A stretch of DNA of 64,000 bases from an uncultured Erythrobacter sp. (GCA_947501005.1 CANMTU010000001.1:62001-126000), one strand, 5' to 3'; numbered from the stretch's first letter, positions 12,191-21,320 are shown. Notes: generated from the sequence alone by a model not told the origin. Translations and numbers: made by a program.

Positions 12191-13015
12191 TCAGTGCTCC
12201 ACCGAGATAGAAATTCGGCGGTTGCGCGGGTCGGAAGAATTGTCGGCGATTAGCGGCTCTGTATCGGCAACGCCCTCGATCCGACGAAAGCGATCGGCAT
12301 CAATACCTTGGCGGATAAGCATCTGCCTCGTTGCCTCGGCGCGTCCCGCGGAAAGTGACCAATTATTGACCAGGCGCGTGTTTCGATATCGCAGGGAATC
12401 GGTGTGTCCGCGGACGGTAACTTTACCGCCTTCCGGACGGATCGCTTCGGCCACAACGCCGAGCAGTCCGCGTGCATCCGGAGTAAGCACTGTGGTACCG
12501 AGAGAAAACATCGAGAAGTCGGCGTCATCGACCAAATCAATACGGATGCCGGTCGTGGTGTCGATCAACCGCACCTGGCGCATCAGTTCCTGCAACTTCC
12601 TCTTTCCGGCGAGGGCATCGGACACCCGTTCCCGGATACGCTTGATGGTTGCCTCGCCTTCCTTGGGTCCGCCGGTCGTGTCGCGCGGGACGGTCAGAGT
12701 CTTTGTCCCGGTCTGGCCGGCGGCGTGGGGATAGCTGTCGACATCCGTCAGCGACGAGCCGCCGAGAAGACCGTTCGATCCCGCACTCTGTTCCTTGGTC
12801 TTGACCAGCGTCGGCGTGAAATAGTCTGCCAGCCCCTTGCGCTGATCCTCAGACGTGGAGCCAAGCAACCAGAGCAAAAGGAAGAACGCCATCATCGCGG
12901 TAACAAAGTCGGCGTAGGCGACCTTCCAGGCGCCGCCGTGGTGACCGGCTTCGACCACAGTGATCTTCTTTACGATGATTGGCACGGGATCGTTCCGCGA
13001 TGCCTGACTTGCCAC
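12191..13015 (-). CDS. motB: Flagellar motor stator protein MotB
   Basis: Peptidoglycan-anchoring stator subunit of the proton-driven flagellar motor. The 274 residues show the single membrane helix with the ion-binding Asp in YADFVTAMMAFFLL (Asp about residue 36), a linker, and the C-terminal OmpA-like domain with VTVRGHTDSLRYRNTRL and LSAGRAEATRQML. The start is GTG at 13015, one base after the motA stop. It is the last gene of the leftward flgB...motB run. Confidence 0.95.
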   Translation of the reverse strand: MASQASRNDPVPIIVKKITVVEAGHHGGAWKVAYADFVTAMMAFFLLLWLLGSTSEDQRKGLADYFTPTLVKTKEQSAGSNGLLGGSSLTDVDSYPHAAGQTGTKTLTVPRDTTGGPKEGEATIKRIRERVSDALAGKRKLQELMRQVRLIDTTTGIRIDLVDDADFSMFSLGTTVLTPDARGLLGVVAEAIRPEGGKVTVRGHTDSLRYRNTRLVNNWSLSAGRAEATRQMLIRQGIDADRFRRIEGVADTEPLIADNSSDPRNRRISISVEH

Positions 13016-13016
13016 G

Positions 13017-13880
13017 TCAGCGACCCCGGAGCGCGTCGAGAAGTTCGGTCAGGCCCGGACGGACATTATGGCCAAGGCCGGAGCGAGCTGACTCCACCAC
13101 CAGGGGCTGCGGATGACCGTAAAGGGAAGCGATGATCACCTGTTTCACAGCTTGGAAAATTTGCTCGTCCTGCTCCAGAATCTGCTTTAGCCGACCCGCT
13201 AACGGACTGACTATGCCGTAGGCCAGAAGCACACCAAGAAAAGTCCCGACGAGAGCCGAACCGATCATGCCGCCGAGCACTTCGGGCGGCTGGTCGATCG
13301 AGCCCATTGTCTTTACGACGCCCAGAACCGCTGCAACGATCCCTAGCGCCGGCAGCGCGTCGGCGAGCGACTGCAGTGCGTGCTGAGGCTCGTGCATCTC
13401 GTGGAAGTGGGTTTTCATTGTGTTGTCCATCACCTCTTCGACCGCATGAGTTTCGAGCGTACCAGACGATACGACGAGCAAGGTCAGCGTGTCGCAGATC
13501 AGAGCTATTAGTGGTGCATTGGCAAGGAGGTTGGGATAGGCGCCGAAGATTGCCGAACTCTTCGGCTCGTTAACATGGCTTTCGAGTGCTACGGGTCCGT
13601 CGTTCTTGAGCAACTTCATCAATTGGGTTGTCAGTGCGATCGCATCGATGTGATCCTGCCTGGTATGCTGCGGCCCCTTGAAGATAAGCTTGAACGACCG
13701 GCCAATGGCCTTGAGGCTGTCAATCGAATTGCCCGCGACGATCGCACCAATCGCAGCGCCCCCGATAATAAGCATTTCATGAGGAACCGCATGCATTACG
13801 GGTCCGAGGGCACCACCGGTCAAGGCGAACCCCCCGAACACCATGACAAGGAGTATGACGATACCGAGTGCAGCTAACAA
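13017..13880 (-). CDS. motA: Flagellar motor stator protein MotA
   Basis: Ion-channel subunit of the stator. The 287 residues carry two N-terminal helices (GIVILLVMVFGGFALTGG, MLIIGGAAIGAIVAGN), a long cytoplasmic loop, and two C-terminal helices (ALPALGIVAAVLGVVKTMG with the conserved Pro, and GSALVGTFLGVLLAYGIV). The start is TTG at 13880 behind an AGGG ribosome-binding site. Only 32 bases separate it from flgL, so it is probably cotranscribed. This is the full-length counterpart of the reduced MotA-like protein at 21.9 kb. Confidence 0.95.
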   Translation of the reverse strand: MLAALGIVILLVMVFGGFALTGGALGPVMHAVPHEMLIIGGAAIGAIVAGNSIDSLKAIGRSFKLIFKGPQHTRQDHIDAIALTTQLMKLLKNDGPVALESHVNEPKSSAIFGAYPNLLANAPLIALICDTLTLLVVSSGTLETHAVEEVMDNTMKTHFHEMHEPQHALQSLADALPALGIVAAVLGVVKTMGSIDQPPEVLGGMIGSALVGTFLGVLLAYGIVSPLAGRLKQILEQDEQIFQAVKQVIIASLYGHPQPLVVESARSGLGHNVRPGLTELLDALRGR

Positions 13881-13912
13881 TTTTCTAATCCCTGGTTGTC
13901 GTAGGACCGCAA

Positions 13913-14824
13913 TCAGCGGATCATGGAAAAGAGCGAGAGATTGGCGAGCCGGATGAAACTTGCCTGGCTCGCTTCGAGCACGGTCAACGTTTCCTGCAAG
14001 TGGCTCATTGTTACGGCGATGTCCGCCCCGCCGACATTGGCGCGGTCGTCGGCCATCAACAGGGCCCTGTTGACCCGGCGCTCGTCCATCAGATCGACCC
14101 AGTTGAGGCGCGAACCAACAACGGTCTGAGCGGTGGTAACCTTCTCGAGACCTGCATCAAGATCTGCGAGCGAGGCAGATCCTGCCTGCAACGCCGTTTC
14201 CCCGCCTGTGGTCAGCGCGGCTGCAAGGTTGCCGAGCACTGCGAACAGATCGGTTTGCCCGTTGGCGCCCGTGAATTCGAAAATTTCCGGACCCGTCAGG
14301 GACGGTTCGACCGTCTGGCCCTCGCCGATCTCGAGCGGGGTAACCATGTTACTACCGGCGAACTGCAAGCCGTTCGGACCCTTTACATAGGCCGCGCCGG
14401 AAGACTGGCCGCCGAACAACGCCTGCCCGGCGATGTTGCGGCTGTTGGAAAGCAAAATGAGGCTCTCGCGAAGGCTTGCAATGTCAGTCCCGATAGTCTT
14501 GCGCTGATCCTCGCTGAGTGCTGCGCCGGCGGCTTGAACGGCAAGCTCCCGTACGCGGATGACAAGGTCCGCGACCGATCCCAGCGTCTGGTCGGTCAGC
14601 GACAGGTCGGCTTGGGCGAGCTGCGAACTGCGCGTGTCGACCGTGGCAATCCGTTCCTGTCGCGAAAGCATGCGCAGACGCGCCGCGGCCACCGGATCGT
14701 CGGAGGACCGCTCGAGCCGCTGACCTGTTCCAATCTGCTTTTGAAGCGATTCCGCCTTCGCCCGCAACCCGCCAATCTGGCGGGCGCTGCGTTCGTAGAA
14801 GGCTCCGGTGCTCAGATTGATCAT
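13913..14824 (-). CDS. flgL: Flagellar hook-filament junction protein FlgL
   Basis: Second hook-associated protein, joining FlgK to flagellin. The 303 residues start with the flagellin-like helix MINLSTGAFYERSARQIGG, contain RLERSSDDPVAAARL and the coiled-coil LADLDAGLEKVTTAQTVVGSRLN, and end with the second flagellin-like helix (ETLTVLEASQASFIRLANLS). The ATG overlaps the flgK stop by four bases. Confidence 0.93.
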   Translation of the reverse strand: MINLSTGAFYERSARQIGGLRAKAESLQKQIGTGQRLERSSDDPVAAARLRMLSRQERIATVDTRSSQLAQADLSLTDQTLGSVADLVIRVRELAVQAAGAALSEDQRKTIGTDIASLRESLILLSNSRNIAGQALFGGQSSGAAYVKGPNGLQFAGSNMVTPLEIGEGQTVEPSLTGPEIFEFTGANGQTDLFAVLGNLAAALTTGGETALQAGSASLADLDAGLEKVTTAQTVVGSRLNWVDLMDERRVNRALLMADDRANVGGADIAVTMSHLQETLTVLEASQASFIRLANLSLFSMIR

Positions 14825-16161
14825 CGGCCGATCCCCAGGAGAGTGTCAAAAATATCACTTGCCGTCTGCATCGCGCGGCCTGAAGCTTGGAAGGCCTGCT
14901 GGAAGCGGATCAGATTGGCGGCTTCGGTGTCGAGATCGACGCCCGACTGTTGCTCCAGCGAGATGCGCGCTGAGGATGCGATGGTCTGCAGCGCGCTTTG
15001 TGTGACATTGCGCCCGGCGACCTTGCTCGACACATCGAACAGCATCCCGCTCAATTGCTGAGCGGGATCTAGCGCAGCCAGTGATTGGCGCAGCGCGGTG
15101 AGATTGGCATCGTCGCGGCTTGCGGCAGTTGCACCCGCAGGGGCAGTGGAGAGACCGCGTCCTTCGTTCATTACTACTCGCAGACTGCTTGCGCTGTTGC
15201 CGGCGAAGATCGGCTGACCCTGCGCGCCATCGAGCGTGACGCCTGCGGCCTGCGCATTGTTTACCGTGTCGGCTATCCTCGTAGCTAGCGTATCAAGGCG
15301 AGTGCGGACAGAAACCAGTTCTGTGAGGGCAAGAGATGCGCCAGCCAGACCGCCCGAGCTCGGTGTCATCGACTCACCATTCAAAGCAAAGCTCAGCGTG
15401 CCATCCGTGCTGGTTGCCGCGGTGAGGGTGTTCGAATTGTCACCTTGGACTAAGCTGCGCGCGGGGTTCGTACCGAGCGAGACGGCTACCGTTCCATCCT
15501 TCTCGAACGTCGTCGCAATCGAGGTGATGTTGGCCAGCCGTTCGAGGAGCAGGTCGCGCTGGTCGAAAAGGGCCGCACGGTCGCTGCTGCCAGCGCCGGC
15601 GCGGGTTAGGCGCAGGTTTACGCGGGCAAGTTCGCCGCCGATTACGTTGGTTTCCGAAACCTGTGCCTCGGCATCGAAGCGCAGACCATCGGCGACTGCA
15701 TCGAAGCTCGACGCAGTAATTTCGAATTTGCTTGCGAGCGTTTCGGCCTCCGCGATCACCGCAGCGCGGCGGGAGGGATCGACCGGATTGGCCGCGAGCT
15801 GCTGCAGCGATGCTTCGAATTCGACGATCGAGGTGAAAACTCCCGAATGCTCCAGCGCACTTTCCATGTTGCGCAAGCCTCTGAGTTCGGTGTTCGCGCG
15901 TTCGAGATCGCCCGACGTGCGGCGAACCTCGGCCTGGATGAAGGAATCCGCATTGCGGCGGATCTCGGCAATTCGCGCGCCGGAAAGCGATATGTCGTTA
16001 ATGCGGCCCGCTCCGCCAGAAGCAGTGACTTCCTCGATCCGCAGACTGCGGCGGACGTAGCCCTCGCTCGACGCGTTTGCGATGTTCTGCGCCGTTACGT
16101 CGAGCGCGCTGCGCGCCGCGCGGGCGCCGCTGACGGCAATCGAGAGGAGGTCTGAAGCCAT
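14821..16161 (-). CDS. flgK: Flagellar hook-associated protein FlgK
   Basis: First hook-filament junction protein, 446 residues, near the lower end of the family range. The N-terminus (LLSIAVSGARAARSALDVTA, QNIANASSEGYVRR) is the rod/hook-family D0 motif and the C-terminus (SGVDLDTEAANLIRFQQAFQ...IFDTLLGIGR) the matching terminal helix. It starts one base from the flgJ stop and overlaps flgL. Confidence 0.95.
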   Translation of the reverse strand: MASDLLSIAVSGARAARSALDVTAQNIANASSEGYVRRSLRIEEVTASGGAGRINDISLSGARIAEIRRNADSFIQAEVRRTSGDLERANTELRGLRNMESALEHSGVFTSIVEFEASLQQLAANPVDPSRRAAVIAEAETLASKFEITASSFDAVADGLRFDAEAQVSETNVIGGELARVNLRLTRAGAGSSDRAALFDQRDLLLERLANITSIATTFEKDGTVAVSLGTNPARSLVQGDNSNTLTAATSTDGTLSFALNGESMTPSSGGLAGASLALTELVSVRTRLDTLATRIADTVNNAQAAGVTLDGAQGQPIFAGNSASSLRVVMNEGRGLSTAPAGATAASRDDANLTALRQSLAALDPAQQLSGMLFDVSSKVAGRNVTQSALQTIASSARISLEQQSGVDLDTEAANLIRFQQAFQASGRAMQTASDIFDTLLGIGR

Positions 16162-16466
16162 CAGTCGTTATCCTGCGGCAGGAAGCGAGCAAGCTGTTTC
16201 TCGATCGCGGTGGCGAAGCCGAGCTGACCTGATTGCGCGGTTACTTCTGCAAAGCGTGCGTCGCGCATTTCGCGAAACGTCTCCTCACCTTCGCCGCCGA
16301 ACAGGTCGTTGCCGCCAAAATCCGTGCTGCGAGCGCTGGCGAGCATTTGCCGCAGCAGGACCGCTTCGAACTGCTGGGCGGCCTCGCGCAATTCACTGCG
16401 TATGGCTGGTGACTCACGCTCGGACAGAGGTTTCGCGCCGACCATGTCTATTGAATAGGAGATCAT
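16161..16466 (-). CDS. flgJ: Rod-binding protein FlgJ (N-terminal domain only)
   Basis: 101 residues matching the rod-capping half of enterobacterial FlgJ (REAAQQFEAVLLRQMLASAR, DLFGGEGEETFREMRD). The C-terminal muramidase domain of long FlgJ is absent; a separate lytic transglycosylase at 24.3 kb probably supplies that activity, as in other alphaproteobacteria with a SltF-type enzyme. It overlaps flgI by four bases and flgK by one. Confidence 0.88.
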   Translation of the reverse strand: MISYSIDMVGAKPLSERESPAIRSELREAAQQFEAVLLRQMLASARSTDFGGNDLFGGEGEETFREMRDARFAEVTAQSGQLGFATAIEKQLARFLPQDND

Positions 16467-17572
16467 ATGATAACCAATTCCGCGGTCAGCGAGCCGGCTT
16501 GCTTCAAACCTTCGAGGATGGCCACAAGGTCCGCCGGACTGGCCCCCAGTGCATTGAGCGCATCGACTACTTCGGCAAGCGACGCGCCCGCACCGATTTG
16601 CGAGACGACGTTGTCCTGCTGAGATGCAGAGATCGTGCTGTTCGGCTCTACGGCGGTCCGTCCGCGCGAGAAGGGTTCGGGTTGGACCAATACCGGGTCC
16701 TCGTCGATCCGCACAATCAGGCTACCGTGGCTGACCGCGGCAGGCGCCAACCGGACCGCGCTGGAGATTACGATAGTCCCAGTGCGGCTGTTGACCACGA
16801 CTTTGGCCGAGCGCTCGGCCGGGCTGACGTCGAGCATCTCGATGGTCGCCATGATCTCTGCCCGCGTGTTCCCGCCGGGCGGCAGCATCAACGCTAGGGT
16901 GACGCCATCCTCGACCTGCGCCACGCCGGGATAGGCATCGTTAATCACGTCGCGGACGCGTGAGATAGTCATGAAGTCGGCACTGTTGAGGTTCCAGCGT
17001 AGGACCTCGCTGAAGTCGAAATTGCTGGCCACCGCTTGCTCTACGGTCGCGCCATCGGCGATGCGGCCGACAGTGGGTACGTTAACGGTCAGTTTCGAAC
17101 CATCCTTGCCGGACACACCGAGGCCGCCCACCGCAAGATTTCCCTGGGCCATCGCGTAAATCTCGCCGTCCGCGCCATAGAGCGGCGTCATGATCAGCGC
17201 GCCGCCGCGCAGGGACTTGGCCTTGCCCATAGTGGACACGGTTACGTCGATCCGCTGGCCCGGCTTGGCAAAAGCTGGCAGCTCGGCGGTGATGATGACC
17301 GCGGCGGCATTTTTCAGCGCCGGATTGGCACCCGGGGGCAACTGTAGGCCGAGACGGCCAGAAACGCCGCGCATGGCCTGTGTCAGATAGGCGAAATTGT
17401 CGTCGCCCGATCCGTCGAGGCCGACGACGATGCCGTAACCAGTCAACTGGTTCGAGCGGACCGACTGGAACTGGCCCAGATCGCGCACGCGTTCGGCAGC
17501 GGCCGACGCGGGCAGTGCGACGATCAGCGAAGCAAGGAAGAGCGCCAAGCGGCGAAGCATCTGCCGGACCAT
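16463..17572 (-). CDS. flgI: Flagellar P-ring protein FlgI
   Basis: Periplasmic protein forming the peptidoglycan-level ring around the rod. It has 369 residues: a Sec signal peptide (LALFLASLIVALPASAAA), then VRDLGQFQSVRSNQLTGYGI, GLDGSGDD, and the conserved ending VVDALNALGASPADLVAILEGLK. The ATG at 17572 shares its first base with the flgH stop (TGATG); an ATG at 17560 is possible. FlgA, encoded at 23.0 kb, is its assembly chaperone. Confidence 0.95.
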   Translation of the reverse strand: MVRQMLRRLALFLASLIVALPASAAAERVRDLGQFQSVRSNQLTGYGIVVGLDGSGDDNFAYLTQAMRGVSGRLGLQLPPGANPALKNAAAVIITAELPAFAKPGQRIDVTVSTMGKAKSLRGGALIMTPLYGADGEIYAMAQGNLAVGGLGVSGKDGSKLTVNVPTVGRIADGATVEQAVASNFDFSEVLRWNLNSADFMTISRVRDVINDAYPGVAQVEDGVTLALMLPPGGNTRAEIMATIEMLDVSPAERSAKVVVNSRTGTIVISSAVRLAPAAVSHGSLIVRIDEDPVLVQPEPFSRGRTAVEPNSTISASQQDNVVSQIGAGASLAEVVDALNALGASPADLVAILEGLKQAGSLTAELVII

Positions 17573-18234
17573 CAGAAGGGCGATACCGCGCCGAAGAAGC
17601 GCGACAGCCAGCCTTCGCGGCCGGCCTGCTGGACCGAACCGGCACCGGAATAGGTGATACGCGCATCGGCCACTCGGATGGAGAGAATCCGGTTGTCCTG
17701 ATCGATGTCGGCCAACCGGATGATTCCGGTGAACTGCACCCATTCATCGCCCTGGCTTAGGCGCATGACCTTTTCCCCTCTGATCAACGCGGTACCGTTG
17801 GGTCGCACTTCGGCGATGGTGACGGTCAGGTCCGCGCGGATGGAGCTGGCCTGCGACGCATCGCCTTGTCCTTTGAACGACGAGCGGGCAGCGGCATTAA
17901 GGTCGGCATCGTCGATTCCGATGAACTCGGGCAGGGTCACGCCGAGGCTGCCGTCGCGTAGGGTCGAGCCGCTGGTCGACTTGCTGGTCTGGGTCCGTTC
18001 CACCAGGACTACGGTCACGAGATCGCCGATGCGGGAGGCGCGGTTTCCGTAATAAAGCGGCGCGTAGCCGTAACTGGCTTGGTAGATCGCGCCATCGGCA
18101 TGGCGTGCATCGACGGCCGGCGGCGCGGGCAAGGAAGCTTCAAAACCGTAGGGCCGCGAATCTGCCGTGCCGCAGGCGGCTAGTGCCAGCACTAGGGGCA
18201 ATGTCGAAAAGCGGGTCGCAGGACGGGTCGTCAT
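17572..18234 (-). CDS. flgH: Flagellar L-ring lipoprotein FlgH
   Basis: Outer-membrane ring protein, 220 residues with a signal peptide and lipobox (VLALAAC). The core shows GDLVTVVLVERTQTSKSTSG, LPEFIGID, SSFKGQGDASQ and the end ILSIRVADARITYSG...GWLSRFFG, all family hallmarks. I chose ATG at 18234 because GAGGAG lies about eight bases upstream; a GTG at 18249 is in frame but overlaps flgG. Confidence 0.95.
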   Translation of the reverse strand: MTTRPATRFSTLPLVLALAACGTADSRPYGFEASLPAPPAVDARHADGAIYQASYGYAPLYYGNRASRIGDLVTVVLVERTQTSKSTSGSTLRDGSLGVTLPEFIGIDDADLNAAARSSFKGQGDASQASSIRADLTVTIAEVRPNGTALIRGEKVMRLSQGDEWVQFTGIIRLADIDQDNRILSIRVADARITYSGAGSVQQAGREGWLSRFFGAVSPF

Positions 18235-18245
18235 CGAATGACTCC

Positions 18246-19034
18246 TCACAACGTCTGGTTGGCGTTGCGAAGCATATCATCGACCGCCGAAACCATCTTC
18301 GAACTGATTTCGTAGGCGCGCTGGCATTCGATCATCTGGACCAGCTCCTCGACAATATTGACGTTCGAGCTTTCGAGCATGCCCTGACGGATGTTGCCGC
18401 GACCGTTCTCGCCCGCTGGGGCAAGCTCTGCCGCGCCGCTCGCGGCGGTCTCGACCAGGAAGTTGTCGCCGATGGCCTGGAGGCCGGCCGGATTAGTGAA
18501 GCGCGCGACCTGGATCTGGCCGAGATCCGCCGGCTCGGCTTCGCCGGGCAGGGTTGCGGAGACGGTGCCGTCGGGCGAGACTGCGATCGCAGTCGCGCCT
18601 TCGGGCACGGTAATCGCCGGCTGAACGGGATAGCCCAGTTGGGTGACAAGCTGCCCTTCGGCCGACAGGGTGAAATTGCCAGCACGCGAATAGCCAATAC
18701 GGCCGCCCGGCATGTCGATCTGAAAATAGCCATCGCCATCGAGCGCAAGGTCGAAGGCGTTGTTCGTGGTGCTAAGCGCACCCTGGGTCATGATCTGACT
18801 GGTCGATTGGACCGCGACGCCAGTGCCGAGGTTGAGGCCGGTGGCGTAGGCCGTCTCGCCTGAGGAGCGCTGACCTGCAACACGTGCGTCCTGATAGGCG
18901 AGTGTGGCAAAGTTCGCCCGGTCGCGCTTGAAACCGGTGGTTCCGACATTTGCCAGGTTGTTGGCGATGACGCGCATGCGCGCGTCTTGGGCCTCGAGCC
19001 CGGTGCGAGCGACCTGAAGGGCGGAAGTGGGCAT
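18246..19034 (-). CDS. flgG: Flagellar distal rod protein FlgG
   Basis: Distal rod subunit, 262 residues, the usual length. It begins TSALQVARTGLEAQDARMRV with the IANNLANVGTTGFKRDRANF motif and ends NIVEELVQMIECQRAYEISS. It follows flgF by 21 bases in the rod-hook operon. Confidence 0.95.
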   Translation of the reverse strand: MPTSALQVARTGLEAQDARMRVIANNLANVGTTGFKRDRANFATLAYQDARVAGQRSSGETAYATGLNLGTGVAVQSTSQIMTQGALSTTNNAFDLALDGDGYFQIDMPGGRIGYSRAGNFTLSAEGQLVTQLGYPVQPAITVPEGATAIAVSPDGTVSATLPGEAEPADLGQIQVARFTNPAGLQAIGDNFLVETAASGAAELAPAGENGRGNIRQGMLESSNVNIVEELVQMIECQRAYEISSKMVSAVDDMLRNANQTL

Positions 19035-19055
19035 GGTTCGATCCTTTTGCCTGAA

Positions 19056-19796
19056 TTAGCCGAGGCGCATGAGCTGCGCGCCGCTTTCGTCGATTTCACG
19101 TGCGGTCGAGATAAGCTTGCTGCGCATCGCGAACAGGCGCTGCGCATTGATCATGTCGACCAAGACTTCGGTGGTTTTCACGTTGGACTGCTCTAAGGCG
19201 CCGACCTGCAGGGTAGCCGCCTCATCGGTCGGCAGGATGCCGCCGCCCTCGACCCGGAATAGGCCGTCGAGCCCCTTACTGATGGGTGAGCCCTGCCACG
19301 TCGCTAGCTTGATGCGCCCGATTTCGGCCGGGGGCTGATCGGGCGCGGCGGGATTGGTGATCGTGATCGTCCCGTCGGGTGCGATGCCGGAAATCCCCGC
19401 GGGCGGAATCGTGATAGGACCGGCATCGCCGAGCACCGGTAATCCCTCGCCATTGACGAGCAGACCAGTGGCCGAAATCGAAAGATCGCCGCGGCGGGTG
19501 TAGGCCTCGGTCCCATCATCGGCTTGCACAGCCATCAACGCGTCGGTCATAATAGCAATATCGAGACTGCGACCGGTTTGTATGATCCCACCCGTCGCCA
19601 TATCCGCACCACGGACCCGGGCGATCTGCATGGCTCGTGCTTCGTTCGGCTGACCTTCGACAGTGACCGGACGTTGATCGAGCAGCTCGGCACGAAATCC
19701 AAGCGTGTTGGCGTTCGCCATGTTGCTCGCGATTACGCGCTGACTGTCCATCGAGGCCCGCATTCCCGAAAGCGCTGTGTGGATAAGGCGGTCCAT
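19056..19796 (-). CDS. flgF: Flagellar proximal rod protein FlgF
   Basis: Proximal rod subunit, 246 residues. It has the N-terminal motif IHTALSGMRASMDSQRVIAS / NMANANTLGFRAEL and the C-terminal rod motif LEQSNVKTTEVLVDMINAQR. It is distinguished from FlgG by the MDRLIHTALSGM start and its position between flgE and flgG, six bases after flgE. Confidence 0.93.
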   Translation of the reverse strand: MDRLIHTALSGMRASMDSQRVIASNMANANTLGFRAELLDQRPVTVEGQPNEARAMQIARVRGADMATGGIIQTGRSLDIAIMTDALMAVQADDGTEAYTRRGDLSISATGLLVNGEGLPVLGDAGPITIPPAGISGIAPDGTITITNPAAPDQPPAEIGRIKLATWQGSPISKGLDGLFRVEGGGILPTDEAATLQVGALEQSNVKTTEVLVDMINAQRLFAMRSKLISTAREIDESGAQLMRLG

Positions 19797-19801
19797 CGCG
19801 A

Positions 19802-20614
19802 TCAGGTCCGCAGATTGATGACGGTCTGCGAAATCTGGGTGGCGGTGTCGATCGCCTTGGCGTTCGCCTGAAAGTTACGCTGGGCGGTAATCAGCCCGAC
19901 GAGTTCCTCGGCAATGTCGACATTCGACCGCTCGAGCGCGCCCGAAAGCAGCGCGCCGTAGGGCCCTGAACCGGGAGCACCATAGGTCGCAGCGCCCGAC
20001 AGGCCGGAGCCCTCCCAACTCGCCTGCCCAATCTTCTTAAGTCCGCTCGGCGAGACGAAAGTGGCGAGCGCGACTGCGCCGACGGGTTCGACCGTCCCGT
20101 CGGCATAGGAGGCGTTGACGACGCCCGCCTTGTCGACGGTTACACCGACGAACGGCGAGCCTGCGGCGTTCTGGACTGGAATCGCCGCGTCGCTGATCGT
20201 GTTGCCGGCCATCTGGCCTGCGGCATCGACCGGAAGTAGCTGCAGGCGGTTGCCGCTATTGTCGACGATGTTGCCGGCGCCAGTTAGCTGGAAGGAGCCG
20301 GCACGCGTATAGAGCGTGGTTCCGTCAAGCGGGGAGCGGGTGGTGAAGAACCCGTCTCCAGTGATCGCGAGATCGAGGGCCGAGCCGGTCTGTTCGACCG
20401 GGCCAAGCGAGAAGTTCTGGTTGATCGCCTCGACCGAGGCACCGATGCCCTGTATCATCTTGGGATTGGTCAGCGCGGATGCAGCGACGATTTCCGAGAA
20501 CTCGGTGCGACTGCGCTTGAAGCCGTAGGTTTCCGAGTTGGCGATATTGTGGGCAATGACGCCGAGCGAGGTTTGCGCATTCTTCATGCCGTTGAGCGAG
20601 GTATAAAAGGACAT
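19802..20614 (-). CDS. flgE: Flagellar hook protein FlgE, unusually short
   Basis: Hook subunit by order (flgD-flgE-flgF) and sequence: MSFYTSLNGMKNAQTSLGVI with HNIANSETYGFKRSRTEFSE, and the end LERSNVDIAEELVGLITAQR / NFQANAKAIDTATQISQTVI. At 270 residues it is much shorter than typical FlgE (about 400 or more), leaving little room for the outer domain D2. FlgF and FlgG are encoded next door, so it is not a misnamed rod protein. The hook of this organism is probably thin. Confidence 0.88.
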   Translation of the reverse strand: MSFYTSLNGMKNAQTSLGVIAHNIANSETYGFKRSRTEFSEIVAASALTNPKMIQGIGASVEAINQNFSLGPVEQTGSALDLAITGDGFFTTRSPLDGTTLYTRAGSFQLTGAGNIVDNSGNRLQLLPVDAAGQMAGNTISDAAIPVQNAAGSPFVGVTVDKAGVVNASYADGTVEPVGAVALATFVSPSGLKKIGQASWEGSGLSGAATYGAPGSGPYGALLSGALERSNVDIAEELVGLITAQRNFQANAKAIDTATQISQTVINLRT

Positions 20615-20631
20615 TTGGAATCTCCTGGAAA

Positions 20632-20913
20632 TCAGTCGTTGGATGCAAGCTTCGTGCTGGAGATCAGCTCGTCGAGCTTGTCGGCAATGCGTTCGAGGGA
20701 GGCGTTGGTCTCGGCGACGCCGGCGAGCGAAGAGAATTGCGCCATCTGCGCCAACATCTCCTTGTTATCGACCGGATCGAAGGGGTCCTGCAGCTGCATC
20801 TGGACGGTCAGCAGCTTTAGGAAATCGCCCTGCCCGAGAGAATCCATGCCCCGGCCCTGAACCTTTCCGACCGTGCTAATCGACGTGCCTGTGTTGGTGA
20901 CGGAAGTGATCAT
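20632..20913 (-). CDS. flgD: Hook-capping protein FlgD, minimal form
   Basis: 93 residues containing only the conserved N-terminal segment of FlgD (QGDFLKLLTVQMQLQDPFDP, EMLAQMAQFSSLAGV) and a short helix. The tandem Ig-like/tudor-like domains of enterobacterial FlgD (about 230 residues) are missing. The downstream frame closes cleanly just before flgE, so it is not a visible frameshift. Short FlgD forms are known in some alphaproteobacteria. Confidence 0.85.
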   Translation of the reverse strand: MITSVTNTGTSISTVGKVQGRGMDSLGQGDFLKLLTVQMQLQDPFDPVDNKEMLAQMAQFSSLAGVAETNASLERIADKLDELISSTKLASND

Positions 20914-21320
20914 TTCATCCTCATCGTTTCCAGCATGAGCTGTTTGGCGGTCGAGAGGGCCTCGACCATGTTGCGGTACTGGCGGGAGGCTTCGAGCATC
21001 TCGACCATTTCGGCGTTCTCATCGACGGGTGCCTCCCACACGTCACCGTTCTCGTCGGCGAGGGGATGCCCGGGATCGTGCCGACGGATCGGCGCGACAT
21101 TCTCGCGTACGACTCCGGCCACGCGGACGGAGGAGAGGTCCGAGGCACGGTTGAGTTCCTGTTCGAAGACGGTGCGCATCGGTCGGTAGGCCTGCGCTTC
21201 GCTGCCCGCCACGGAGCCCGCATTGGCGAGGTTGGAGGCGGCCGTGTTCATGCGCACGAGCTGTGCGGACATGGCGCGGTGACCGACCTCGAAGAAGGAT
21301 GTGGGGCCCGCCATTCTCAC
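20910..21320 (-). CDS. flgC: Flagellar basal-body rod protein FlgC
   Basis: Proximal rod protein, 136 residues. It has the motif AMSAQLVRMNTAASNLANAG and the C-terminal VEMLEASRQYRNMVEALSTA, typical of FlgC. It overlaps both flgB and flgD by four bases, indicating tight translational coupling. Confidence 0.93.
   Translation of the reverse strand: MRMAGPTSFFEVGHRAMSAQLVRMNTAASNLANAGSVAGSEAQAYRPMRTVFEQELNRASDLSSVRVAGVVRENVAPIRRHDPGHPLADENGDVWEAPVDENAEMVEMLEASRQYRNMVEALSTAKQLMLETMRMK

Noticed and set aside
19802..20614. The short flgE as a second flgF/flgG rod gene
   Set aside because: Both rod genes follow directly, and position after flgD with the MSFYTSLNGM start supports FlgE.
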